21,858 nt of DNA, taken from a virus. The notes beneath the pieces are model-generated. The model ran no database searches and had not been told where the DNA came from. It saw only the letters and a list, made by a program, of their open reading frames with translations. Below, in pieces: positions 6,114 to 15,815 of the stretch (position 1 is its first letter; every line of letters begins with the position of its first letter). The position numbers and the translations under genes were made by a program. Where the stretch lies: positions 1 through 21,858 of the IMG/VR virus record IMGVR_UViG_3300021185_003455. The stretch is one strand, 5' to 3'.

Positions 6114-9100
6114 TTATTTAACATCAACTTCTAAAATTGGTTCACCAGCCCCCCTTGATGTATCAGAAACCTTAAGAATATTTGGATTCGTACAGAAGGT
6201 TTCTATTGGTGACTTTTTATCTAAAGTAGTTAAACTTGTTTGTATTGATGGAGATTTAAATCCACGATTTCCGTATTTACTACCTAATGAACCAACACCC
6301 GCTCTTTTACCCCCACTTGCATTTACTCTTTCTACTGCCGTTATAGTTCCACCAAGTTTTCCTCGTTCTCCAACTTTTGGACCAAATAGTTCTCCAGTTC
6401 TCGGACCAGAAGTAAATCTTCCAACTTCAGCAAATACTATATACTTTCTTGTTTTTGTTACTTTTTGTGTTGTTTCACCTAATGATGCATCATTACTATC
6501 TACTTGGATAGGTTCTGAAATTTCAAACTCCTCGGTTACAAGATAAACTTGTTTAGTTTCTTTTATTAAAGTACCATTACCATCTAATTTAGTAATTACA
6601 GCATATCCATTAACCGCAGTAATTCCTGCTAACCCATTTGTTAAGTTATCTGGATTTATACCAATTTGGTCTTGTGCACCAATTGCCTCAAACTGTTTTA
6701 ATAATTTATCAACAACTTTAGAATCTGTAATTGTACCATCAATTAAATCATACGTTGATACAAACGTTGGAGATAAATTTCTTAATCTACCAATAATATT
6801 TGCATAATTACCTTTAAATGTTGGATTTGATGATTCTATTACACTATCGTATTGATTTTGTAAACCTGCTAATTTAATTCTTTCTTTTAATTGTATATCA
6901 GCCGGCCATTGTGTTATTGGTATCATTGCAAGTTGTAAAGATTCTCTTAAAGTAACAACTCCATCTTGGAATTTAGAACCAAAATCTACTGCTTGGGGTT
7001 TTGTTCTTTTTACTTTATTTCTTTCAAGTATATGTGGTTCTATTAGTAATCCACTTGTAACAATTGCTCTAGCAGGTACAAGAGATTCTAATACCTCAAA
7101 TAAAGATTGGTCTATATATCTTACTAATTGAATATATTCATATAGATTAAGATTATATCTTTCAAAATAATAATTTCTTAATTCTCTAAGTTCCTTATAT
7201 TCATATTTGTATTCATCGCTCGGGTCACCGATATATTGGTCTAATTCAAACTGCCCTATGGATTTTAAAATATCCATATTAACTTCTTTTACAGGTGAAA
7301 AGAACAATCCTAACTTGTTTGTATCGATTGGAGATGTATCAAATGATTTTTTAGTTGAACGGTCTCTGTATGAAAGCGTTAATCCATATTCTATATCTTC
7401 ACTTAATCCTTGTTGTTCTTCAAATCTAAATTTTTGTGAAACGTTAAACCCACTTGAAGGAACATTTGCTGTTACAGTTCTTTCATATGGTGTGTAATGA
7501 TATGGATAAGTACTATTACTATCAAAGTTAGATGCAGTTACGAATGGAACTAAATATGATTCATTAATAGATACATTTTTAATTGCAGTATCTGCATTTC
7601 TATCTTTAGGATATTCAAAATCTAAACGAAGAAGTAAATCTTCAGTAGAAGATGAATGGTGATTACCATCAATTGCATCTGGCATCAATGTGTGATTATC
7701 TACTCGTGATTCTGATAATGGAGTTGTCCAATATCTAAATTCATCTATTGAACCAGTAAACGTAGAACCATCTCCAATCTTTAATGTAGTTTCGGTTTGC
7801 CAAATATGATTTTCAACTTCTATTGAAGCTGATACTTCACTTCTAATTCTACCCTGAAAAGCTTCTTTACCTTTTACTGTAAAGGTGTTATTACTTTTTT
7901 CAACTACTATTTGAGTATATTCATCATTAAAGAATGGAAAGGCTGATGAAGTTACCATGTATGCCGATGAACCATCAGCAACAGTCAATGTCAGTACTCC
8001 GTTTGTTCCATTTGTATGTTGTACACCAACATTCCATAATGAACTTGTTACGAATGTTTGGTCTTGTCTTTTATTGGAATTAACTCTAATTTCTACTGCA
8101 TTTGGATAATCAGATGTTTCACTATATTGTTTCCATGGAACTAATATTGATTCAGACCCACTAATGTTTAATGCTGCTGTTCTATCTTCAAATGAAAATT
8201 TAGATACACCACCATCAGCATTTCTTGGTCCACCAAACTCCATAATAGTTAACATCGATGATGGAACCCCATAACAAGCAAGAGCTGCTTTAACTGCTCT
8301 ACTTGAACCTTTATGTTTTAAAAGGTATGGTATATTGTTAAGTAATCTTCTCCAAACCTGATTTTGTATTTCTTTACCAGTTAGATTTGATACTGAAGTA
8401 CCATCGGATGTTTCACCAAAAGCATACTCCCAAAGTGATTGTGCTTTTGCAGGAACTTTAGTATCCCACCCTAATGATTCTAACATTTGAGAAAGTAAAG
8501 AATCATTTATACCAATATCATATTTATGTTCTAAGTTTTTCTTTTGAGCAATAGCTTTAGTGTATAAATAAAGTACATCAAAGTGATGTCCCATCATATT
8601 AAAGAACATTTTAAATTCTTCAGAATCTTCAGAATCTTGGACGTGTAGTGGTAAATTATTTACTAAATAATCTTTATTATATAAATCATAATTTTGTGCA
8701 TTAGCGCTAACACTATTATACCAAGTAGTTGCATCGTTGGAATCTGAAGCTGAAATTGAATTACCACCTGCTCCCGGATATGTTAATCCATCTGCAGAAG
8801 AACTTGTAAATAAGAACGTTTCAAATGCATCAAAATTATCTTTTACTTCTTGAACAGATTCAGAAGCTCTATTAATTTCATTTTTTAATGTTACTGAACC
8901 TGTGTGGAAAGAACCTGATTCTAATTTTGTTATTTTATCTTCGTAAAATTCTATTAATTGAATTTTATAAATAAAATTATTAACTCTTTCATTTGCAGAA
9001 GAATATTTTACAAAATTATTCCAAGCCCAAGTTGAATCAGTTTCAACTAAAAGAGAACCACTAACTTCTTTTGATGAACTTACAAATGGTATAGTTAATT

Positions 9101-11357
9101 TTTTTAAATCGAATCCACTACCACTTACATATTCTGTTAGTAGTTTTGTTGATGAAGATGAACCACTTGCTATTAAGTCATCATATAATTGATATCCAAT
9201 ATTTTCTCCACCACATATACCTGTTCCAAAATTTGGTGATAATTCAATACAATCTTCAAATTCTTCATTTAAAATAGTAATTTGTTCTACATAAGGAATT
9301 GATTGTATCTTAGAAACCCAAATTTGTTCATTTGGTTGTACTTCTCTTGGAAGTGGTTCGTATAATTTAAATACAAGAGTTTTTTCTTCATGTACTTTAG
9401 TTCTTTCACCAGTATCTTCACTAAATTCATATTTAGAAAAAGTTTCAAAATCAGTATCCCAAGATGCAATTACCTTGTTATTTGCATTACCAAAGTGCAT
9501 TAAGTGGGTTAAATATTTTGAAGAATCTCCATTTAGTATATCTGTATCAAACATACTACATAATGTTTCTTTAATATCTCTTAAAACTAAATCTCTTCTT
9601 AATTTAATATTACCCTTATCAAATTGAACTTGAATTGTTTCTGTTTTACCTTCCGTTTTAGAATCACCTTCTTCGTTATAAGGAATTAATTTTAATACAA
9701 ACGTTACAGCCTCTAAATCTTCATCTAAACTATTTCCTGCTTTTTTTAATACATCTTTAATATTAAAAGATTGTACTCCATCAGCAGGTCTTTTAGATGC
9801 TAATTTATATTTATCAATTACGTCATTAACGTATATATCTACATAATTTGTATTTATTGAAGTCCATGAAATTTCAAAATCAACATTATATCCTTGATAA
9901 TCTTTACCTGATATTAATTCAGGATAATCTATTGTTCTGATATCAGGACCTGGTAGTAAATCTTTTCTTTCTGCTCTGAATTTTATTGGTACGATATTTC
10001 CGGTACCATCTCTCTCACTTACTGCTTGAAAATATGCAGTATAATTACCGTTTCCATTAAACAATTCAGATTCATTTATGGTAACTACACCACTCGCGTT
10101 TTGGATAGATGTAGTATCACCAAATGTAAAGATTACAGAGTCTGCGTTAGTAGAATCAAAACTTATAGTAATATCATCACCATTGGGTTGCCCTTCTCCA
10201 AAATAAATTATATTAGAAGTACCTTCAAGTTCAGCCGTTGTAGTTACAGCTTTTGGACCAATAGCGGCAGTTCCTCTTGTTTCGGTTGAATCTACATAAT
10301 AAGTGTCTCTTCTGTATTTATATGTTGGAGTATCTTTTGGTGGGTCTGGAACTGCAGTTTTACTTACTGTAATTTTTAATCGATATGTACCAACCGCTAA
10401 ATCATCTGAAAATGCCTTATCCTTACTACTTGATAGTAATCCACCTCCTCCATTAAATAATTCATATTGATAATTACAAGTAGTATCTGTTCCTGATAAG
10501 GTTACAGCTAATGCTGACCCAACAGATTCATTATCTACTAATACGGCACCAGTTTCACCTACTGGTCCTTTTCCTGTTATACTTTCTGACTTAGTACCTA
10601 ATACTGCATTTGCTGTAACACTGTCTGGTGCATTAAAATCAATATCAACAGTAATTCCCTTTGGAATTTCTACAATTATCTCTTCTTTTTTAAACTTATA
10701 TACACCTTTATATGATGCTGCCGCTCCTTGAGCTCCTTGTCTTATTGTTTTTACAATTCCACCATTATTGCGTATTACTACCTCGTAAACATTACCACCT
10801 TTTGGATTTGTTTTATCCGGATTTGTTTGTGTTGATATTTGAAAGTTATTACTTGCTGGACCATAACCTCCTGCTTTCGCTTTAAAAGTTTTTGTTTGTG
10901 TAAACTCAGATGATGACCAAATAGTTTTTGATTTCCCTGAATTATTTACTGAAAAATCAATGTTTGGGTCAGAACCAAAAGTTAATGAAAATGTAAAATG
11001 AATTGGGATTGTTGCAAACGATATTTCAACGGGATCAAAATCACTAAAATCTATATCAATATAATCTTCAAGTCTATCATTATTTATTCCAATGACTTGA
11101 TTTCGTTGATTTATATTGGTAACAACAGTATTTCTAGCATCTTGACCATAGTCAACTCTATTTGGGTCACTAGTTTGAAAGGCTCCAGTATTTGTTGTAC
11201 TACTAGGTAATGATTGAGAAGTCGCACGGCTTGAATCACCCATGATACCACCCGAACCAAAGTTACTTACTGGAGACCAGTCATATCCAGTCCATTGATA
11301 TTGTCCATCAAATGAAATTTCACCCCGTTGTTTACCTCTGTAATTTGGTACTGCCAT
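6114..11357 (-). CDS. Giant modular tail/baseplate protein with P2 gpI-like region and LamG-like lectin domain
   Basis: A 1747-aa protein, the largest gene here. Residues 1-80 are Ser/Asn-rich. Residues about 90-580 are beta-rich with Ig-like character. Residues about 910-1040 are helical and contain 'VWRRLLNNIPYLLKHKGSS' with 'RAVKAALACYG' following, which resembles the Tail_P2_I (P2 gpI) pattern of a KGT-type turn then a helix ending in 'YG'. About 1054-1252 looks like a LamG/concanavalin jellyroll, ending in 'GSIDEFRYWTTPLSESRV'. Residues about 1360-1445 ('LRELRNYYFERYNLNLYEY', 'LVPARAIVTSGLLIEPH') are another conserved-looking block, and the C terminus is beta-type. The start has AGGAG upstream. 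It is far larger than T4 gp7 or gp10 but occupies a comparable place after gp6, so a wedge or fibre-anchoring role with sugar binding is inferred. Confidence 0.7.
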   Translation of the reverse strand: MAVPNYRGKQRGEISFDGQYQWTGYDWSPVSNFGSGGIMGDSSRATSQSLPSSTTNTGAFQTSDPNRVDYGQDARNTVVTNINQRNQVIGINNDRLEDYIDIDFSDFDPVEISFATIPIHFTFSLTFGSDPNIDFSVNNSGKSKTIWSSSEFTQTKTFKAKAGGYGPASNNFQISTQTNPDKTNPKGGNVYEVVIRNNGGIVKTIRQGAQGAAASYKGVYKFKKEEIIVEIPKGITVDIDFNAPDSVTANAVLGTKSESITGKGPVGETGAVLVDNESVGSALAVTLSGTDTTCNYQYELFNGGGGLLSSSKDKAFSDDLAVGTYRLKITVSKTAVPDPPKDTPTYKYRRDTYYVDSTETRGTAAIGPKAVTTTAELEGTSNIIYFGEGQPNGDDITISFDSTNADSVIFTFGDTTSIQNASGVVTINESELFNGNGNYTAYFQAVSERDGTGNIVPIKFRAERKDLLPGPDIRTIDYPELISGKDYQGYNVDFEISWTSINTNYVDIYVNDVIDKYKLASKRPADGVQSFNIKDVLKKAGNSLDEDLEAVTFVLKLIPYNEEGDSKTEGKTETIQVQFDKGNIKLRRDLVLRDIKETLCSMFDTDILNGDSSKYLTHLMHFGNANNKVIASWDTDFETFSKYEFSEDTGERTKVHEEKTLVFKLYEPLPREVQPNEQIWVSKIQSIPYVEQITILNEEFEDCIELSPNFGTGICGGENIGYQLYDDLIASGSSSSTKLLTEYVSGSGFDLKKLTIPFVSSSKEVSGSLLVETDSTWAWNNFVKYSSANERVNNFIYKIQLIEFYEDKITKLESGSFHTGSVTLKNEINRASESVQEVKDNFDAFETFLFTSSSADGLTYPGAGGNSISASDSNDATTWYNSVSANAQNYDLYNKDYLVNNLPLHVQDSEDSEEFKMFFNMMGHHFDVLYLYTKAIAQKKNLEHKYDIGINDSLLSQMLESLGWDTKVPAKAQSLWEYAFGETSDGTSVSNLTGKEIQNQVWRRLLNNIPYLLKHKGSSRAVKAALACYGVPSSMLTIMEFGGPRNADGGVSKFSFEDRTAALNISGSESILVPWKQYSETSDYPNAVEIRVNSNKRQDQTFVTSSLWNVGVQHTNGTNGVLTLTVADGSSAYMVTSSAFPFFNDEYTQIVVEKSNNTFTVKGKEAFQGRIRSEVSASIEVENHIWQTETTLKIGDGSTFTGSIDEFRYWTTPLSESRVDNHTLMPDAIDGNHHSSSTEDLLLRLDFEYPKDRNADTAIKNVSINESYLVPFVTASNFDSNSTYPYHYTPYERTVTANVPSSGFNVSQKFRFEEQQGLSEDIEYGLTLSYRDRSTKKSFDTSPIDTNKLGLFFSPVKEVNMDILKSIGQFELDQYIGDPSDEYKYEYKELRELRNYYFERYNLNLYEYIQLVRYIDQSLFEVLESLVPARAIVTSGLLIEPHILERNKVKRTKPQAVDFGSKFQDGVVTLRESLQLAMIPITQWPADIQLKERIKLAGLQNQYDSVIESSNPTFKGNYANIIGRLRNLSPTFVSTYDLIDGTITDSKVVDKLLKQFEAIGAQDQIGINPDNLTNGLAGITAVNGYAVITKLDGNGTLIKETKQVYLVTEEFEISEPIQVDSNDASLGETTQKVTKTRKYIVFAEVGRFTSGPRTGELFGPKVGERGKLGGTITAVERVNASGGKRAGVGSLGSKYGNRGFKSPSIQTSLTTLDKKSPIETFCTNPNILKVSDTSRGAGEPILEVDVK

Positions 11358-11382
11358 TTTCTATTTTTCTCTCCTATTATCT

Positions 11383-13407
11383 TTATATTGCAAATTTACC
11401 TCCGACACCAGAACCATCATCTTCAACTCTAACGTCTCGACCACCAATTAGTGGTTTTCCTTCTTGATATAAGTTATGCCTTCTTGATTGTTTATTAGAA
11501 TCATGTACTACAATTTCACCTGTCGAACCAGCATCGCTGCCCGCTTTCCAACAGTTTTCTACCAGGATCGTTCCGTTACCTGTACCTCTATATGGAGAAT
11601 AATTAATTCCTCTTATACCTGTTGTTGAAACTGTCCACGTACCCGTACAAAATACTTGAATTATATCTTGACCAGATACTGCACCTGTCCATGAAAAATT
11701 AATTGTTTGGGGTCCTCTGGTTTCAAATGGTGGTTTAGCTGGCGCTGGGTCTGGCGGGTCTGATACAATTTCAACCGTTCCTCTATCTTTAGCAGCTTGA
11801 ATTATGTTTACCGTTGTACTTGGTCTACCAGGTAAAGTAGAACCAATAGTTACAGTACCACTACGGGAAAGATACTCTGTATTTTTAGAAACAGTTATTC
11901 TTAAATTACAGGTTCCTCTAGTATAAGATATATTTTTTGAAGAAGATGTAGTAAGCTTACACCAACTTGGTAAACCAGTAATCTTAGCTTGATGTGCGTT
12001 TGGACCAAACTTTCTAATAGATGGAGATGCTTTTACACTAATTTCTTGTATAATCCTTCCGTTAGAGGGACTTGGATTTGCTTGAACTAGATTTGCAGTA
12101 AGACTATACGTTGGATTAGACGGTGGCGGCGGGTCATTGGGAGGTGGCGGCGGGTCAGGTTCAGGATCTGGTACACTATATACACATGCCCCATAATTTC
12201 CATAATTATCTGCATTTATATCTAGACACTTGGGTGGATATATACAAGTTCCATCGCTACCATAATTTGATGCATTTGAATCATCACACACCTTTACATC
12301 TCTATATTTTTTTACCTTTATATCATAAACACACTCTGAAGGTATGGTTGCATTAGGGTTATAATTTTTAGCACTACTATCCATACATCCTCGAATCTGT
12401 GCGGCTTGTACTGGTGGTTTAGTAGATGCATATTCATCATTACTTCGTACTGTTTTTAATATTTGTTTAATTTCATCTAACGTAGTTTGTTGAGCTTTTG
12501 ATTTTAAAGTATTTAATCTTATGGATTGTTTTGGTAATGTAAACTCAGCTGCATCTGATGCCATATTACATATCTCATCAAATACGTTTTCAATATCAAA
12601 CTCTACACCAAATGAATCACCAGTGGATTGTCCGTAATTTGCTTCAAATGGATTATAATACTTATTCATACGATAATTATCAATAATCTCTTGAAGTAAT
12701 TTTTTTACTTGTGTCATGTAAACTTCAAAATTTACTAATTTAAATTCTGTTTCTATAAGTTTAATATAATCTTGCCCTTCTGATATTGTTCCTTTTTTCA
12801 TCAACATCTTTTTAACAATTTCAGTAACATCAAGTTGATTTACAAAATCATCAAAGAATATTAATATATCTGCGGTAAATGTTCCACAATTTACAAAAGT
12901 ATCATATCTTGCTTGTAAATCTGAATTAGCAATGGAGGTACCATCTTCTACAACAGGTAATACTCGTACCTCAGTTCTTGAAGGAGCTATTTCATGAATC
13001 CAAACTTTATCAAACAACCTTGGTTCAGAACCCAATCTTCTATTTAGTAAAGTGATTTGTGTTTTGAATACTCCATTGGAATATCCAGCTTCTTTAATAA
13101 GCTTTTCGGTATCTATAAAATACTCTTTGGCATTATTTGTTTTCTTATTAAACTTATTTTCAGGTACTTTATCAAAATATGCTTTAATATTTTCATCAGT
13201 ATAGCTTATATATCTTACTTTATGACCATTAACAGATTCCTGTGGTAATTGATTATCGGATGCATCATAGATTACAAACTCGATAATATCACCAACGTCA
13301 AATCCGAAATACCCACGCTTGATTTCCTTTTCAAAGATTTGTCTATCTTTGTCATCAAGTCGGTATCCCTTCTTTTCTTCTACTTCTTTAAATCCTTTTA
13401 TTGCCAT
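11383..13407 (-). CDS. Tail adhesion protein with Cys-rich 'A-x-NY' repeats and two BACON-like domains
   Basis: A 674-aa protein with clear modules. Residues 1-330 form a conserved-looking domain ('GYFGFDVGDIIEFVIYD' at 32-48), presumably the virion anchor. Residues 340-410 hold three cysteine repeats: 'GCMDSSAKNYNPNA..C-V-Y' (340-361), 'CDDSNASNYGSDGTCIY' (374-390) and 'CLDINADNYGNYGACVY' (394-410). This motif family is widespread in secreted Bacteroidetes proteins. A proline-rich hinge follows (413-433). Residues about 435-540 and 560-652 look like two BACON domains: a Trp-containing strand ('LPSWCKL', 'TGTWTVS'), an 'R-x-GT' or 'SGTVTIG' strand, and endings 'TTVNIIQAA' and 'RRHNLYQEG'. BACON folds are associated with carbohydrate or mucin binding and occur in crAss-like phages. 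No Shine-Dalgarno is seen before the ATG, only an A-rich leader. Confidence 0.75.
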   Translation of the reverse strand: MAIKGFKEVEEKKGYRLDDKDRQIFEKEIKRGYFGFDVGDIIEFVIYDASDNQLPQESVNGHKVRYISYTDENIKAYFDKVPENKFNKKTNNAKEYFIDTEKLIKEAGYSNGVFKTQITLLNRRLGSEPRLFDKVWIHEIAPSRTEVRVLPVVEDGTSIANSDLQARYDTFVNCGTFTADILIFFDDFVNQLDVTEIVKKMLMKKGTISEGQDYIKLIETEFKLVNFEVYMTQVKKLLQEIIDNYRMNKYYNPFEANYGQSTGDSFGVEFDIENVFDEICNMASDAAEFTLPKQSIRLNTLKSKAQQTTLDEIKQILKTVRSNDEYASTKPPVQAAQIRGCMDSSAKNYNPNATIPSECVYDIKVKKYRDVKVCDDSNASNYGSDGTCIYPPKCLDINADNYGNYGACVYSVPDPEPDPPPPPNDPPPPSNPTYSLTANLVQANPSPSNGRIIQEISVKASPSIRKFGPNAHQAKITGLPSWCKLTTSSSKNISYTRGTCNLRITVSKNTEYLSRSGTVTIGSTLPGRPSTTVNIIQAAKDRGTVEIVSDPPDPAPAKPPFETRGPQTINFSWTGAVSGQDIIQVFCTGTWTVSTTGIRGINYSPYRGTGNGTILVENCWKAGSDAGSTGEIVVHDSNKQSRRHNLYQEGKPLIGGRDVRVEDDGSGVGGKFAI
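12122..12157. repeat. Perfect 15-bp direct repeat, 21-bp period, in the proline hinge
   Basis: GGTGGCGGCGGGTCA (plus strand) occurs at 12122-12136 and again at 12143-12157. The 21-bp period is seven codons and encodes the 'DPPPP' repeats of the hinge between the Cys repeats and the BACON-like domains. It is a G-rich island in AT-rich DNA, and slippage would change hinge length in frame. Confidence 0.9.
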
Positions 13408-13420
13408 TTTTATTTTTTAA

Positions 13421-14749
13421 TTAAAGATTTTGAACTACTTGATTTTCATTACTTTGAATACTGTTCGAACTCGTATATCCATGGTTATCAGAAACTTTTT
13501 GGTCCCCATAGCATTGCCAATAGTGAGTGTATAATATTAATTTTTCATTCTTTGGAGTAGAGTATGTGATTTTAGCATCATCAGTTCCTTTTCCTCGGCC
13601 GGACCTTCGTCTTAATATAAGTGCTTTACTTCCTGGTTGAAGTTGGCCAGTTGTATCTTTAGTAGCTGCTGGTATGGTAATACTCGTAGGTAAAGTAGAA
13701 CCATCTCCATCGCCATTTAAAGTTTGTGTTTTTTTAGTAAGCTTTACTGATTCCTCTGCTATATTATAGAATGTAATTTTCCTACCACATATAATCCCTC
13801 TCCAATGGTTTCTCCTATCATCAAAGTAAAACTGCCAATTACTACCACCATCTGTTTTTTCTGTATGAGCGAACTTACCTCTAGAATGATTTACTAAGTA
13901 TCCAATTGTACCACTAACTTGCCATGTATTTGGTAAGAAAGTAGATAATAAATCTCTTAAGTTGGTTTGATTCGCTGCCGCCAGCTCAGCTGCAGCTGCA
14001 TTAGCTGCATCTTCAGCTGCTTTTTCTGCAGCTGCTTGAGCATCTTTTGCTGCTTGAGTTTGAATATCTAATATATCTAACTGAGCTGCAACTTGTCCTT
14101 GTAATGATGCTACAATCTGTCTTAATTGAAGTATCTGTTCTCTTAGAGTATCTTTCTGCGCAGTTAAACCCTCGACCTGTGCTTGTAATGAAACTCGTGC
14201 CGCAGTTTCTCGTGTTCCCTTAATAATTGCTTGGGAAAATTTAGCACTTAAATCACCAAATGAACTTGCCTGTTGTTGTAATTGATTTTCGGCTATAGCT
14301 CTTGCTACTTGTGCCGCATCTAACTGAGAACGTAATGATTGTATCTGCCCTTGTAGTTGTGATATCTGTGCTTGTAAATCTCTAATTGTATTGTTAGCTT
14401 CTGCTAAATCAGCAACTGCTTTATTATATTTTTCTAATAAATCATCGTATAATGCTTTAGGAACAACATCCGGCGTTGGCCTTGGTGGTGGAACTATTAA
14501 CTCATCAATTACAGTATCAACTGCTTTTTTTAGTTGCTCTTCATCATACTTAGGTTTTTCAATGAAGTTTGTTAACTCACCATCTCGTTCACCCTCAATA
14601 TGTTCATATGGTTCGGAAGCAGATTTAGAAACTATGGTAGTAGAACCATCAATAAATGTATGAGTTTTAGAAATAGGGTCCTCAGAGATGATTGCTCGTG
14701 AACCACTCTGTGCTAATTCTGAAACTCTAAGTTTATTTTCTAATGCCAT
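13421..14749 (-). CDS. Long coiled-coil fibre-like tail protein
   Basis: A 442-aa protein in three parts. Residues 1-95 are an N-terminal segment ('ENKLRVSELAQSGSRAI' at 4-20) ending in a proline stretch 'IVPPPRPTPDVVP'. Residues about 99-262 form a long coiled coil with heptad repeats rich in Gln, Leu and Ala ('LQAQISQLQGQIQSLRSQL'), turning into an Ala-rich helix (233-259). Residues about 263-442 are a globular, Gly/Trp-containing beta-rich domain ('SGTIGYLVNHSRGKFAHTE', 'WQFYFDDRRNHWRG') that I do not recognise. The layout of anchor, rod and distal head suggests a trimeric fibre or fibritin-like protein, with the C-terminal domain as tip. It starts one base after the DNRLRE-like gene stop and is followed after 13 bases by the BACON protein. 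The specific target is unknown. Confidence 0.6.
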   Translation of the reverse strand: MALENKLRVSELAQSGSRAIISEDPISKTHTFIDGSTTIVSKSASEPYEHIEGERDGELTNFIEKPKYDEEQLKKAVDTVIDELIVPPPRPTPDVVPKALYDDLLEKYNKAVADLAEANNTIRDLQAQISQLQGQIQSLRSQLDAAQVARAIAENQLQQQASSFGDLSAKFSQAIIKGTRETAARVSLQAQVEGLTAQKDTLREQILQLRQIVASLQGQVAAQLDILDIQTQAAKDAQAAAEKAAEDAANAAAAELAAANQTNLRDLLSTFLPNTWQVSGTIGYLVNHSRGKFAHTEKTDGGSNWQFYFDDRRNHWRGIICGRKITFYNIAEESVKLTKKTQTLNGDGDGSTLPTSITIPAATKDTTGQLQPGSKALILRRRSGRGKGTDDAKITYSTPKNEKLILYTHYWQCYGDQKVSDNHGYTSSNSIQSNENQVVQNL

Positions 14750-14750
14750 T

Positions 14751-15815
14751 TTATTTCTCTATTGTAAAAGTTAAATCCTTATCATCAAAATATTCTATAA
14801 CACCATCTCTATTAGTTTTAATCTGAATATAGTAATCTCTATTATATTCCCAATTGGTTAAATCTAATTTAAAGAAATTACCAGTTGAATCACACGAAAC
14901 TTTTGTGTAATCATCATCAAATGGAATTATAATCTCATCAGTTAATATATCTTTTATCTGATAATAAGTAGTTGATGGTAAAAAATATAAATCTGTATAT
15001 GAGTATTCATTAGTATATGTTTTAAGAGGATATTTTTCTCTTCCGAAAACTCTGATTGTAGGTTTACTTCCACGCTTGTATCTAGTCTTTAATCTTTTAA
15101 ATGTTACATGAATATCATCAGCGGTAAGTTCTGTTAAAGAGCCAGTAGAGAATGAAGAATCATCCCAACCAATTCTCAGTTTAGGTTGGTATATTGTATT
15201 TGTTTCTTTTGAGAAGAATTTTAATTGCCCATAATCATTAGTATCATTTTCTAATGATGTATCGTGTTTTAAAATAAATCCCTCATTTGGTAGAGTTCCA
15301 CCAATCCACTCATCCATAGTTGTTTTAACATCCATTTCTATATCAGATGATTCGTATGAAAAAGATTGTGATGAAAATGAACCAGTGAACCAAGTTCCTC
15401 CCTTACCATTAAATGAACCAGTTGTATCAGATGAATGTTCTTCAAGTGATAACCAGTCTTGTCCTGTGTTTACAGAGTTCCAAGATACACCATCAGTTGT
15501 AATATCATCGAAACGAGTACCTATACCCATTTCCCATGATTGTGTTACTGCATAAGCATATATTGTATAATCAATTGGAATTTCAGATGATTCACATTCT
15601 TTAAGAATCATATCTACTGCACTCATTGTTACTTCACCACTTGCAATAGATTGTGAAAGTGGAGTTGTTTCAAATTTAATTACAGAATGTGCAATATCTT
15701 TTAAACTTCCATAATAAGTTTTAGAAACTTCTAAAATTTCATCTAAACCAGTATTTTGAGATGGTTGTTGTAAGTAAATAGTTGCATCTTTAGATGCTGT
15801 TACGAATTGATACAT
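14751..15815 (-). CDS. DNRLRE-like domain protein in the baseplate module
   Basis: A 354-aa protein. Residues 1 to about 218 follow the DNRLRE family pattern: 'DATIYLQQPSQNTGLDEIL' (10-28), 'AHSVIKFETTPLS' (42-54), 'TRFDDITTDGVSWNS' (about 99-113), 'EMDVKTTMDEWIGG' then 'EGFILKHD' (about 160-185), and 'YQPKLRIGW'. This beta-sandwich is usual in bacterial extracellular and carbohydrate-active proteins, where it is thought to act as a structural or binding module. Residues about 220-354 are another beta-rich region ('DIHVTFKRLKTRYKRGSKP') of unknown family. The start overlaps the gp6 stop by one base (TAATG), so its translation is probably coupled to gp6. A role in a wedge-attached fibre or side plate is inferred from position. 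Confidence 0.65.
   Translation of the reverse strand: MYQFVTASKDATIYLQQPSQNTGLDEILEVSKTYYGSLKDIAHSVIKFETTPLSQSIASGEVTMSAVDMILKECESSEIPIDYTIYAYAVTQSWEMGIGTRFDDITTDGVSWNSVNTGQDWLSLEEHSSDTTGSFNGKGGTWFTGSFSSQSFSYESSDIEMDVKTTMDEWIGGTLPNEGFILKHDTSLENDTNDYGQLKFFSKETNTIYQPKLRIGWDDSSFSTGSLTELTADDIHVTFKRLKTRYKRGSKPTIRVFGREKYPLKTYTNEYSYTDLYFLPSTTYYQIKDILTDEIIIPFDDDYTKVSCDSTGNFFKLDLTNWEYNRDYYIQIKTNRDGVIEYFDDKDLTFTIEK

Noticed and set aside
12123-12356. Plus-strand 77-aa His-rich ORF
   Set aside because: It is a shadow of the Cys-repeat and proline-hinge region of the 674-aa protein on the other strand.
13975-14060. GCAGCTGCT-like repeats suggesting a tandem DNA repeat
   Set aside because: They are explained by Ala-rich coiled-coil codons (residues about 233-259) and have no regular period.
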